From NCBI RefSeq assembly GCF_014192105.1, contig NZ_JACHXK010000006.1:310001-374000 (forward strand): DNA of 64,000 nt, in the 5' to 3' direction. The translations under genes were made by a program, and so were the position numbers. This DNA is from Paenibacillus phyllosphaerae (GTDB lineage Bacteria > Bacillota > Bacilli > Paenibacillales > Paenibacillaceae). This document shows, one piece after another, positions 24,345 through 32,187 of the stretch (its first letter is position 1; each line of letters opens with the position of its first letter). The notes below the pieces were generated by a model. That model had not been told where the DNA came from. It ran no database searches and was given only the letters and a program-made list of their open reading frames with translations.

Positions 24345-24408
24345 GTCTGTTTAACGGTCTAAATGGTTAATGGAGGATAGCTTTGTTCACGTTAAACATG
24401 GAAGCTCG

Positions 24409-25182
24409 TTAGTCTCGCCCGGCAGCTACGATGAGCTGAGCCAGCTTGGCAGGCTGGTGATAGGCTGGGACGAAGTGATCCCCGTGCCCCTTGATGAGGC
24501 GGAATTGGCCGAGGCGGCCGGACAAGTGCGGATGCCAGCTGTACGCTTCGTTTTGCGGGAGGACATTATCTTCGGTCAGGTACAAATAGCTCTTCGGGAT
24601 GTTCAGCGAGAAAAATTTCTTCAGATCCAGCTTCTCCACGAGCGGTTTCGCGGGCTCCGAGATGGTCAACTTGTACAGCTGCTGCGCCGTATGATAGTCG
24701 GCCGTATTCACGAACGCATCCCTGAAGTAGGAGAAGGGCAGCGTGATCGTGAAGTCCTTCGAGTTGTTCGCAAGCTCTAAGAAGAACTTCTGCGCCTGCG
24801 GAGGAACGTTGTCGATCAGCGCCTCCCCGTCATTAACGACGAATGCATCCCAGAAGACGAGCCGTTTGATACGGTCAGGCACTTGCTCGGCTACCTTCTG
24901 GATGACCGACCCGCCGAAACTGTGCCCGACCAATACGAAGTCGCGCAGCTGATGGGCGAGTATGTAGTCCACCACGGATTTCGTAATGTCTGCGTGCGTG
25001 ACGTCCTTGTTGGCATTCGGTCCGTGTCCGGCATATTCCGGCGCATGGACGGTGTGGCCCATCTGGCGGAGCGCTGCTGCGGTCCCGTTCCAGAAACCGG
25101 CATTGGCCCACGAACCGTGAATGAGCACGAACGTCATCGGCTGCGAACGGGCATAAGCATAAGAATAATTCAAGTCATTCAA
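24409..25182 (-). CDS. alpha/beta hydrolase (esterase/hydroxynitrile-lyase-like)
   Basis: A 257-residue soluble alpha/beta hydrolase: HG motif VLIHGSWANAGFW, nucleophile elbow GHSFGGS (Ser near 92), and His in IKGHGDHFVPAYHQP. This pattern is common to small esterases of the plant hydroxynitrile lyase/MKS group. The start is TTG 25182 behind AAAGGAG; the nearby ATG is out of frame. It is divergent from the MFS transporter. Confidence 0.85.
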   Translation of the reverse strand: MNDLNYSYAYARSQPMTFVLIHGSWANAGFWNGTAAALRQMGHTVHAPEYAGHGPNANKDVTHADITKSVVDYILAHQLRDFVLVGHSFGGSVIQKVAEQVPDRIKRLVFWDAFVVNDGEALIDNVPPQAQKFFLELANNSKDFTITLPFSYFRDAFVNTADYHTAQQLYKLTISEPAKPLVEKLDLKKFFSLNIPKSYLYLTEDNVLPQNEAYSWHPHLSGRLGQFRLIKGHGDHFVPAYHQPAKLAQLIVAAGRD

Positions 25183-25340
25183 GCGAATTCTCCTTTATAC
25201 TCGTGATTAACTAGACTATGCTCCGAATCGCAGGGGTATGTGCTCTTCGCTAAACGCGTTCGGATTTGATACCATAGTAAGGTTGGCATAGCCAATAAAA
25301 TAAAGAATGCAACAAAGACGAAGAAAGAAGGCGCTAGGTT

Positions 25341-26672
25341 ATGAATGACAAGGTTGTTATGCCCATCTGGACGTTCGGGCTCTTCATTGTCGTGATGAAC
25401 ACAACGATGTTCAACGTATCCATTCCCGGCATTATCCAAGATCTGCATATTTCGACCGATCTCGGCTCATGGGTGATCTCCAGCTATTCGATCGGTTATG
25501 CGTTGTCGACGGTCATCTACAGCCGGCTGTCCGACGTGATCCCGATCCGCAGATTGCTGGCCGTTGGCTTGGCCGTGCTTGGTCTGTCGTCTGTCTACGG
25601 GTTATTCGCGAACAGCTTCGAAGCAGTGCTGGCAGCAAGAATACTGCAATCGGCAGGAGCTGGCGCGATGGCGGGACTCGGCCTTGTGCTAGCAAGCCGG
25701 TATATTCCTTACGAAAGGCGCGGACGCGCCATTGCGATGATCTCTGCCGGCAGCGCGATGGCATTCGGCCTTGGTCCGATCGTCGGCGGTCTCATCAGTG
25801 AATATTGGGGCTGGAACGGCGTATTCGGCGTAACGGTGCTCGTGCTCGCGGTGTTGCCGGTCTTGTTCGTCCTGCTGCCGAAGGAGAAGCCGCAGCCATT
25901 CCGCTTCGACATGGTCGGGGCCATCCTCACGGTCAGCAACGCGGCTACGCTGCTGATTGCCGTCATGCAGCGTTCGTTCCTGTGGCTGGCGATTAGCGTG
26001 ATTTCGCTCTTGCTCCACGCCTGGCATTTGCGAAGGGCGAAGGAAACGTTCGTCAATCCCAGCCTGCTGCGCAACAGCTCCTATCGCAAACTGCTGACGG
26101 TCGGCTTCTGTATCCTGGTGCTGAATTTGGGCAATTTGTTCCTGATGCCGCTCGTCCTGGCGGATCTGTTCCACAAGTCGCCGCTGCTCATCGGCATGAT
26201 GATTGCGCCAGGCGCCATTCTGTCGGCCTTCCTGACGCGCTTCGTCGGAAGGTGGATCGACCGCTACGGCAACTTGAAATTCCTGCTGATAGGCCAAGTG
26301 GTTCTTGCGTGCGTGCTTACCCTGTTCGCCTTGGACGTGCCGGCGTCGCCGCTCATCATTCTGTGCGGGTATCTGTTCTTCTCTCCCGCTTTCTCGGCGA
26401 CGATGGCTTCGCTTAATAATGAGACGTCCCGCATTCTGCCCAAGCAAGCGATCGGGTCAGGCATGGGACTCATGCAGCTTATCCAATTTTTCGGCGGCTC
26501 GTTCTCGGTGGCGGTATGCGGACTCTTGTTATCCGCGCAAGCGGATCTTCCGATCGCCGAGGCCTATCAGCATGTATATGGCATCCTGCTCGCAGTCTGT
26601 ATACTTTCATTGGCGGTTATGGTATGGTACCAGCGGACAAGCACAACGGCACGGGTTTCATCTGCATCGTAA
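25341..26672 (+). CDS. MFS transporter, drug:H+ antiporter type
   Basis: A 443-residue membrane protein with about 14 hydrophobic segments. The N-terminal part (NTTMFNVSIPGIIQDLHIS, followed by YSRLSDVIPIRRLL and RILQSAGAGAM) is typical of DHA2/Bmr3/TetA(L)-like exporters, with motif A and antiporter motif C (AFGLGPIVGGLI) recognisable. Likely exports a hydrophobic or cationic compound by proton exchange. It is followed after 27 bp by the RNase H gene. Confidence 0.87.
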   Translation: MNDKVVMPIWTFGLFIVVMNTTMFNVSIPGIIQDLHISTDLGSWVISSYSIGYALSTVIYSRLSDVIPIRRLLAVGLAVLGLSSVYGLFANSFEAVLAARILQSAGAGAMAGLGLVLASRYIPYERRGRAIAMISAGSAMAFGLGPIVGGLISEYWGWNGVFGVTVLVLAVLPVLFVLLPKEKPQPFRFDMVGAILTVSNAATLLIAVMQRSFLWLAISVISLLLHAWHLRRAKETFVNPSLLRNSSYRKLLTVGFCILVLNLGNLFLMPLVLADLFHKSPLLIGMMIAPGAILSAFLTRFVGRWIDRYGNLKFLLIGQVVLACVLTLFALDVPASPLIILCGYLFFSPAFSATMASLNNETSRILPKQAIGSGMGLMQLIQFFGGSFSVAVCGLLLSAQADLPIAEAYQHVYGILLAVCILSLAVMVWYQRTSTTARVSSAS

Positions 26673-26699
26673 TCGATCTTTAATCAGGGGGTAGCGACA

Positions 26700-27332
26700 T
26701 TGGCCAAAAGCAAATATTATGTCGTATGGGCGGGCAGAAAACCCGGGATCTATACGACGTGGGCGGAATGCCAGAAGCAGACGACGGGCTTCTCCGGCGC
26801 GAGATTCAAGTCGTTCGAATCCAAGGCCGAGGCAGAGGCCGCCTATGCCGGCGAGGCTTCCGAACGAGCGGCGCAAGCGAGCGTGAGATCGGCACAAGGC
26901 GCTTCTGTTGCCAGTTCCAAAGCAAGCATCATCACGAACAGCATCTCCGTCGATGTCGGCAGCAAGGGCAATCCGGGCATCGTCGAGTATAAAGGCGTGG
27001 ATACGGTGACGGGCGAGATCATTTTTGCCCATCCGGAGATTGCCAAAGGGACGAACAATCTGGGCGAATTCCTGGCGATCGTCCATGCGCTCAGGTGGAT
27101 CGAGGAGAACAAGTCGGACAAAATCGTCTACTCGGATTCGCAAACCGCCATGCTGTGGGTGAAGAATAAGGCGGTCAACACCAATCTGGCCCGGGATAAG
27201 TCGACCGAGGAGATCTGGTTTCTCGTCGACCGCGCGCTCGATTGGCTGAGAAGCCGAAGTTCGCATGCGCCGATATTCAAGTGGAATACGGCGGAGTGGG
27301 GCGAGATTAAAGCAGACTACGGCAGAAAGTGA
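26700..27332 (+). CDS. RNase H1-type ribonuclease with viroplasmin-like N-domain
   Basis: A 210-residue protein: an N-terminal RNA/DNA-hybrid-binding viroplasmin domain (KYYVVWAGRKPGIYTTWAEC), a linker rich in Ala/Ser, then an RNase H fold. The acidic residues are visible in SVDVGSKGNPG, NLGEFLAIVHAL, VYSDSQTAMLWV and KADYGRK, so it should cleave RNA in RNA:DNA hybrids. TTG start with GGGGG upstream. The helicase gene follows 48 bp later, so the two may be co-expressed. Confidence 0.92.
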   Translation: MAKSKYYVVWAGRKPGIYTTWAECQKQTTGFSGARFKSFESKAEAEAAYAGEASERAAQASVRSAQGASVASSKASIITNSISVDVGSKGNPGIVEYKGVDTVTGEIIFAHPEIAKGTNNLGEFLAIVHALRWIEENKSDKIVYSDSQTAMLWVKNKAVNTNLARDKSTEEIWFLVDRALDWLRSRSSHAPIFKWNTAEWGEIKADYGRK

Positions 27333-27380
27333 TATAATGCGTAGACGCGATTATTAGAACGATGTGGAGGCAATTCCCGA

Positions 27381-29297
27381 TTGACGACGACAACGTATCC
27401 TTTTGTATTTGACCCCAAACAGCCGTTCATCCAGCAGGCAAGCGACTGGATTGCGGATGTTTTCTACGAACAGCTGCCCGAGGCCGGATTCGAGGTACGG
27501 GATGAGCAGATTTATATGGCGTTCCAACTCGAGCGCGCTTATCAAGAGAAGAAGACGATACTCGCCGAGGCGGGTGTCGGTACAGGTAAGACGCTGGTCT
27601 ATCTGCTATATGCCGTTCTGTATGCCCGCTACACGCGCAAGCCGGCCATTATCGCCTGCGCGGATGAGTCGCTCATCGAGCAGCTCGTGAAGGAAGAGGG
27701 CGATATTGCGAAGCTGGGCCGTTACTTGAACTTGACGATCGACGCAAGGCTTGGCAAATCGCCGGACCAGTATATTTGTTTGAACCGGCTCGATGAAGCG
27801 AAATTCGAGCATGAGGACGGAGAACGGTTCCGCGATATTTATTCGGGGCTGCCGGACTTTGTCCAGACGCCGGATACGATGCAGGCGTTCCATCCCTACG
27901 GAAACCGCAAGGATTATCCGGATTTAAGCGATGAGCAGTGGAACAAGATCGGCTGGAACGTATTCCAGGATTGTCTCGTCTGTCCACAGCGGCACCGTTG
28001 CGGCCAGACGCTGTCTCGGGATCACTATCGCAAAGCGGCGGATGTCATCATCTGCTCGCATGACTTCTATATGGAGTATGTGTGGACCTATGAAGCGCGC
28101 AAACGCGAAGGGCAGCTGCCGTTGCTTCCCGAGCACAGCTCCGTTGTCTTCGATGAAGGCCATCTGCTGGAGACCGCCGCTCAGAATGCGTTGACCTATA
28201 AGTTGAAGCATGCGATGTTCGAGAGCATCATCACGCGGTTGCTGGAGGGCGAAGTTCGCGAGAAGCTGGCCCAGACGATTGAAGAGGCCATCATGCAGAG
28301 CGACCGGCTGTTCGAGCTGCTCGATCGCACGAGCAAGAAAGTGCCGGGATCCGATCGCAGAGACATCGTCTTCTCCGATCAATTGCTAAGGGAAGTGAAC
28401 CGCTTCCGCGGCCTGCTCTCGGATATTGAGGAGGAGCTGGTCTTCGAGAGCGGCTTGTTCACGCTCGATAACTATCATGTCACGATCGTCGAAGAGCATA
28501 TCGAGATGATTCAGATCGCGCTGAATCTGTTCGCGCAGCCGAAGCAGCTGATCTCCTGGATTACGGAAGACAGGGACGGCATTACGCTCGTCATTATGCC
28601 GAAAAAGGTGAAGGAAGTGCTCAAGGAGCGCGTCTTCTCCCGCCCGATGCCGATCGTATTCTCGTCGGCTACGATGTCGGTGGACGGGACGTTCGATTAT
28701 ATGGCAAGTACGCTTGGCATCGAGCAATTCCTCTCCTTCAGCGTGGAATCGCCTTACGATTACAAGGCGCAGATGCAAGCCTCGCTTATTCCGGACCAAC
28801 CGGACGTGGACAAAGCGAAGCTCGTTCTCGAGCTGTTGCAGAAAAGCGAAGGCCGAGCGCTTATCCTGTTCCCGTCCGAAGAGGAGCTGCGGTCGTTCCG
28901 TCAAGCGACGGAGCATGCTGCCGCCGCCAATTCGTATCGGTTCCTCTACGAGGGCCAAGCGGAGATCAGCTCGCTGATCGCGGCGTTCCAGCATGATGAG
29001 CCGAGCGTGTTATGCGCGGTTACGTTATGGGAAGGGCTGGATATTCCGGGGCCATCATTGTCCCATGTCATCATCTGGTCGCTCCCGTTCCCGCCGAACG
29101 ATGCGGTCTTCGCGGCTAGGAGAGCTGACAGCGCGCAGCCTTTCGAGGAAGTTGATATGCCTTATATGCTGCTCAGACTGCGTCAAGGTATCGGGCGGCT
29201 TATCCGTTCGCGCGATGACCAAGGTTATGTCTCGATTATGGGCGCCGAACTGAACAACCCGCAGGTTCGCGAGCGAATCATGCAATTCCTGCCTTAA
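27381..29297 (+). CDS. DinG/XPD-like ATP-dependent DNA helicase
   Basis: A 638-residue superfamily 2 helicase. Walker A AEAGVGTGKT, a four-cysteine Fe-S cluster site (YICLNR, then DCLVCPQRHRC), motif II DEGH, motif III FSSATMS, motif V VTLWEGLDIPGP and motif VI RQGIGRLIRS. Proteins of this type unwind DNA 5'-3' in repair. TTG start at 27381 behind GGAGG. Its position next to an RNase H suggests a role in clearing R-loops (inference). Confidence 0.92.
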   Translation: MTTTTYPFVFDPKQPFIQQASDWIADVFYEQLPEAGFEVRDEQIYMAFQLERAYQEKKTILAEAGVGTGKTLVYLLYAVLYARYTRKPAIIACADESLIEQLVKEEGDIAKLGRYLNLTIDARLGKSPDQYICLNRLDEAKFEHEDGERFRDIYSGLPDFVQTPDTMQAFHPYGNRKDYPDLSDEQWNKIGWNVFQDCLVCPQRHRCGQTLSRDHYRKAADVIICSHDFYMEYVWTYEARKREGQLPLLPEHSSVVFDEGHLLETAAQNALTYKLKHAMFESIITRLLEGEVREKLAQTIEEAIMQSDRLFELLDRTSKKVPGSDRRDIVFSDQLLREVNRFRGLLSDIEEELVFESGLFTLDNYHVTIVEEHIEMIQIALNLFAQPKQLISWITEDRDGITLVIMPKKVKEVLKERVFSRPMPIVFSSATMSVDGTFDYMASTLGIEQFLSFSVESPYDYKAQMQASLIPDQPDVDKAKLVLELLQKSEGRALILFPSEEELRSFRQATEHAAAANSYRFLYEGQAEISSLIAAFQHDEPSVLCAVTLWEGLDIPGPSLSHVIIWSLPFPPNDAVFAARRADSAQPFEEVDMPYMLLRLRQGIGRLIRSRDDQGYVSIMGAELNNPQVRERIMQFLP

Positions 29298-29331
29298 GCA
29301 CTTTAGTACCGTCATAGAGGAGTAACCGCAT

Positions 29332-29625
29332 ATGCTGACGATTACATCGTATAGCGTCGAGCTGGTGAAGGATCCATTCGGGATTCTGCCGGGCAAACGC
29401 TACGAATTCATATTGGACTTGGAAATTCCCGAAGACGACGAGCTGCATTCGGAGATGGGCATTTATGTCCGCGTCGTCTATCGGTCGCAAGAGGAGAACA
29501 GCGGGATCGTGAAATACGAAATCCGCGAGCGTTCTTCCGACCGCTACATCGAGATGGACTTCGAAGACGAGGAACTGGCGGAGATTGATTCATTCTGCCG
29601 GGAGCACCTAGCTGAAGCGGAGTAA
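29332..29625 (+). CDS. DUF6509-type protein
   Basis: A 97-residue acidic cytoplasmic protein with a conserved start (MLTITSYSVELVKDPFGIL) seen in Paenibacillus relatives assigned to DUF6509. It is predicted mainly beta, with a C-terminal acidic helix. ATG follows GAGGAG. Function unknown. It may be in the transcript of the helicase gene, 34 bp upstream. Confidence 0.65.
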   Translation: MLTITSYSVELVKDPFGILPGKRYEFILDLEIPEDDELHSEMGIYVRVVYRSQEENSGIVKYEIRERSSDRYIEMDFEDEELAEIDSFCREHLAEAE

Positions 29626-29650
29626 CATAGATAACATAGATAACCCAATA

Positions 29651-29682
29651 AACCTGCGCTAGTCATCTGCGCAGGTTTTTTG
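29651..29682 (+). terminator. intrinsic terminator
   Basis: AACCTGCGC (29651-29659)/GCGCAGGTT (29669-29677) stem and six T. Confidence 0.93.
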
Positions 29683-29702
29683 GTGAACTTGCCGGTTGCC
29701 GC

Positions 29703-29999
29703 TTATTGCTGCGGGTCGGGCACGAGGAAGACTTGAGGCTGGAATGGCGCCGTCAGCATCGGGCGGATGGCTCCGATGAAGGCGAGAAAATGAGCGCTGC
29801 CGGAGTGGAAATCGACGGCCGGCTTGTCTTTCCATTGCTCGACGAACATAAAGGTATTCGGTTCTTCAACCGATTCGTAGTACGAATAGCTGATATTGCC
29901 TTCTTCCTTGCGTGTTTCGGCTACGGCCGCCCGCGCTTGCTCGAGGAACGCGGAGCGTTGCTCAGGGTTAATTTTCAATTCAGCGTGAATGATGATCAT
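29703..29999 (-). CDS. antibiotic-biosynthesis monooxygenase (ABM) family protein
   Basis: A 98-residue dimeric ferredoxin-like-fold protein (IIHAELKINPEQRSAFLEQA, then GNISYSYYESVEEPNTFMFVEQWKD split by short loops) of the ABM/YgiN type. Relatives are quinol monooxygenases or small oxidases that need no cofactor. GGAGGT precedes the start. Convergent to DUF6509, divergent from the LysR gene. Confidence 0.85.
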   Translation of the reverse strand: MIIIHAELKINPEQRSAFLEQARAAVAETRKEEGNISYSYYESVEEPNTFMFVEQWKDKPAVDFHSGSAHFLAFIGAIRPMLTAPFQPQVFLVPDPQQ

Positions 30000-30070
30000 T
30001 GGGGTCTACCTCCATTGTTGTTGCCTTGATGGTGTCGTTCCCATTGTAAATCGAATCAACGGGAAAGCCT

Positions 30071-30107
30071 ATTTAATTGTGCTAATCGATGCTTTAATAT
30101 GACTAAA
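30071..30107 (+). promoter_or_regulatory. motif shared with the SDR upstream region, LysR copy
   Basis: ATTTAATT (30071-30078) then TGCTTTAATATGACTAAA (30090-30107). Both blocks recur upstream of the SDR gene at 31226. It is a likely operator for the LysR-type regulator encoded just downstream. The short LTTR box T-N11-A is not tightly fixed here. Confidence 0.5.
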
Positions 30108-30125
30108 TACGAAGGTGAATTATAC

Positions 30126-31031
30126 ATGCATATCGAACAGCTGGAATGTCTGGTCGAAGTAGCCAAGATGGGTTCGCTTACGGCTGCAGCGAACAATCTT
30201 CATGTGACGCTGTCCGCAGTGAGCCAATCCATCTCTAATCTGGAGGCGGAGCTCGGCATCATCTTATTAAGGCGCGGCCGGCAAGGGGCAGTGCCTACGG
30301 GACAAGGCCAAGTGATCATCGCTAAAGCATATGAGGTGCTGAGCAAGATCCAGGATCTGAAGGAAGAGGTAGCCAGCTTCTCCAGCACGCAATCCGGCGA
30401 ATTGCGGGTCGGTACGATTCCTGCGCCGCTTACGCTGTATATCAATGCCATCTTCGGATTCAAAAGAGATTATCCGCAGGTGCAGCTGGATATTGTCGAG
30501 AAAGGGACGAGCGAGATTATCGAGGATATCCGCCACCACCGGTTGGATGTAGGCCTTATCGTTATCCATGAATCGGATGAGCGGCAGCAGCACGGTCTGG
30601 AATTCGACCGCTTGCTGCAAGGGAAGATGGTCGTCTGCGTCAGCCGGCGTTCGCCGCTCGCGTTATTCAAGAGACTGACGCCGGAGCAGTTGCAGAGCCA
30701 GCCGCTCGTCCTCTATAAGGATGACAATCTGAAAGAGTACATCGAGGCGTTCCAATCCCGTTATGGTCCGGTAGATGTGCTATTCTCGACCAATAACAGA
30801 GATGCCATTATGAAGGCGGTAGGCGACAATGCAGCCATTACGGTCGGTCTAGACTTCTCCTTTCATCGGATGCCGGCGAATAAGCGGGAAGATTACGTCA
30901 TTCTGGATCTCGATTTTCCCCAAGATCAAGCGATCTACTTAACTTCGGTGCGGTCAGTGGAAACAAGGCTTACGAACTTGTCCCGCCTATTCCTGCAGAA
31001 GCTGAAGCACGAGTTGGAGCAAACTGATTAA
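30126..31031 (+). CDS. LysR-family transcriptional regulator
   Basis: A 301-residue LTTR: N-terminal winged helix (1-60; LECLVEVAKMGSLTAAANNLHVT, then SAVSQSISNLEAELG) and C-terminal periplasmic-binding-like effector domain (about 90-295; GELRVGTIPAPLTLYI, DVGLIVIHESDE). ATG 30126 has GAAGGTG upstream. The same motif precedes it and the SDR gene 195 bp downstream of its stop codon, so autoregulation and control of the SDR are likely. The effector is unknown. Confidence 0.9.
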   Translation: MHIEQLECLVEVAKMGSLTAAANNLHVTLSAVSQSISNLEAELGIILLRRGRQGAVPTGQGQVIIAKAYEVLSKIQDLKEEVASFSSTQSGELRVGTIPAPLTLYINAIFGFKRDYPQVQLDIVEKGTSEIIEDIRHHRLDVGLIVIHESDERQQHGLEFDRLLQGKMVVCVSRRSPLALFKRLTPEQLQSQPLVLYKDDNLKEYIEAFQSRYGPVDVLFSTNNRDAIMKAVGDNAAITVGLDFSFHRMPANKREDYVILDLDFPQDQAIYLTSVRSVETRLTNLSRLFLQKLKHELEQTD

Positions 31032-31095
31032 CAGGTAGCATTCATACGGAGGATGTACGTTAACCGCAACGTAACCTTCATTGCTGGTTAGGGCT

Positions 31096-31130
31096 ATTTA
31101 ATTTGGTCCAGTTGCTTTAGTGTGACTTAA
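31096..31130 (+). promoter_or_regulatory. motif shared with the LysR upstream region, SDR copy
   Basis: ATTTAATT (31096-31103) then TGCTTTAGTGTGACTTAA (31113-31130), differing from the first copy by three bases in the longer block and by 2 bp in spacing. A TATAAT lies at 31132-31137 directly after it, so the motif overlaps the -35 region as expected for a regulator site. Confidence 0.5.
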
Positions 31131-31225
31131 CTATAATTAATTAAGTGTAAATATACGTAAACCTTCTACTGCTCTACAATGCAAATAGAGCGAATGACTC
31201 AACAAGAGCAGAGGAGACGATCCAG

Positions 31226-31975
31226 ATGTCAGCACAACGCGTAGCGGTTATTACAGGTGGAGCAAGCGGTATCGGAAGAGAGACGGCGCTTAAGTTTGCG
31301 CGCAAAGGCGATATTGTCGTCGTCGCGGATTACAACGAAGCGGCCGGTGCAGAGACTGTCGCCATGATCGGGCAGGAGGGCGGTATCGCATCTTTCATTC
31401 AAGTAGACGTATCGGTTCAGTCCAGCGTTGAGGCTTTGGTCGAAACGACCGTATCGCGATACGGAAGAATAGATGTCATGTTCAACAATGCGGGCATCGG
31501 CGGTGCCGGACCTGTCTTGTCGCAGAATATGGAGCTGTATCACCGGACCATTGCGATCAACCAGCATGGCGTCGCTTACGGCATCATGGCGGCGGGCAAT
31601 AAAATGAAGGAATTGGGCATTAAAGGCGTGATCATCAATACGGCTTCCGTATTCGGGTTCCTCGCCTCGCCGGGCACGTTCGCGTACCATGCGACCAAAG
31701 GCGCCGTCATCATGATGTCCAAGTCGGCAGCGCTCGAGCTTGCGCCATACGGCATTCGCGTCGTGGCGGTAGCGCCAGGCGCAGTCGATACGCCGATTAT
31801 TCAGGGGTATAAGAACAGCGGGATGCTAGAGAGCATGAAGGCCAAGGTAATGGGCGGCGAGCTCACGAAGCCGGAGACGGTAGCGAACTCGGTCTACTTG
31901 CTATCGCTTGAAGAAGCGGAAGCGATTAACGGCAGCGTCGTGATGGTCGACCAAGGATTCGCTTCCTTCAAATAG
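31226..31975 (+). CDS. short-chain dehydrogenase/reductase (classical SDR)
   Basis: A 249-residue NAD(P)-dependent oxidoreductase: cofactor loop TGGASGIGRE, NNAGIGG, catalytic Ser in NTASVFGF, YHATK with Tyr and Lys, and APGAVDTP. An acidic residue after beta2 (VADYNEA) suggests NAD preference. GGAGAC-type site upstream. Substrate is not evident. It has a strong terminator after it. Confidence 0.9.
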   Translation: MSAQRVAVITGGASGIGRETALKFARKGDIVVVADYNEAAGAETVAMIGQEGGIASFIQVDVSVQSSVEALVETTVSRYGRIDVMFNNAGIGGAGPVLSQNMELYHRTIAINQHGVAYGIMAAGNKMKELGIKGVIINTASVFGFLASPGTFAYHATKGAVIMMSKSAALELAPYGIRVVAVAPGAVDTPIIQGYKNSGMLESMKAKVMGGELTKPETVANSVYLLSLEEAEAINGSVVMVDQGFASFK

Positions 31976-31987
31976 ATTTGTCTGCGC

Positions 31988-32019
31988 AAGAGGGCTGCCG
32001 AATAGCAGCTCTTTTTTTT
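31988..32019 (+). terminator. intrinsic terminator
   Basis: AAGAG(G)GCTGC/GCAGCTCTT stem followed by eight T. Confidence 0.93.
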
Positions 32020-32036
32020 GTTTACAGCCGCTCCAT

Positions 32037-32055
32037 TTTGTGAATTTTTCACAAA
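32037..32055. promoter_or_regulatory. palindromic operator-like site TTTGTGAA-TTT-TTCACAAA
   Basis: A perfect 8-bp inverted repeat with a 3-bp centre, about 130 bp before the histidine kinase gene. The half-sites match Rex (TTGTGAA-N4-TTCACAA) and Crp/Fnr (TGTGA-N6-TCACA) sites, but the spacer is one base short of both. Assignment is therefore open. Confidence 0.4.
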
Positions 32056-32187
32056 CATAGGAGTAATCTTTAATCGGGTGAAGTTTCTTTCGTCTTTTTG
32101 CGAAGATTTTTGACCGATTAGCAGGTACACCCCAATCCATGCAGAATATTCCTATCAGACATCACGCAACAGTGGGGGGAAACATAG

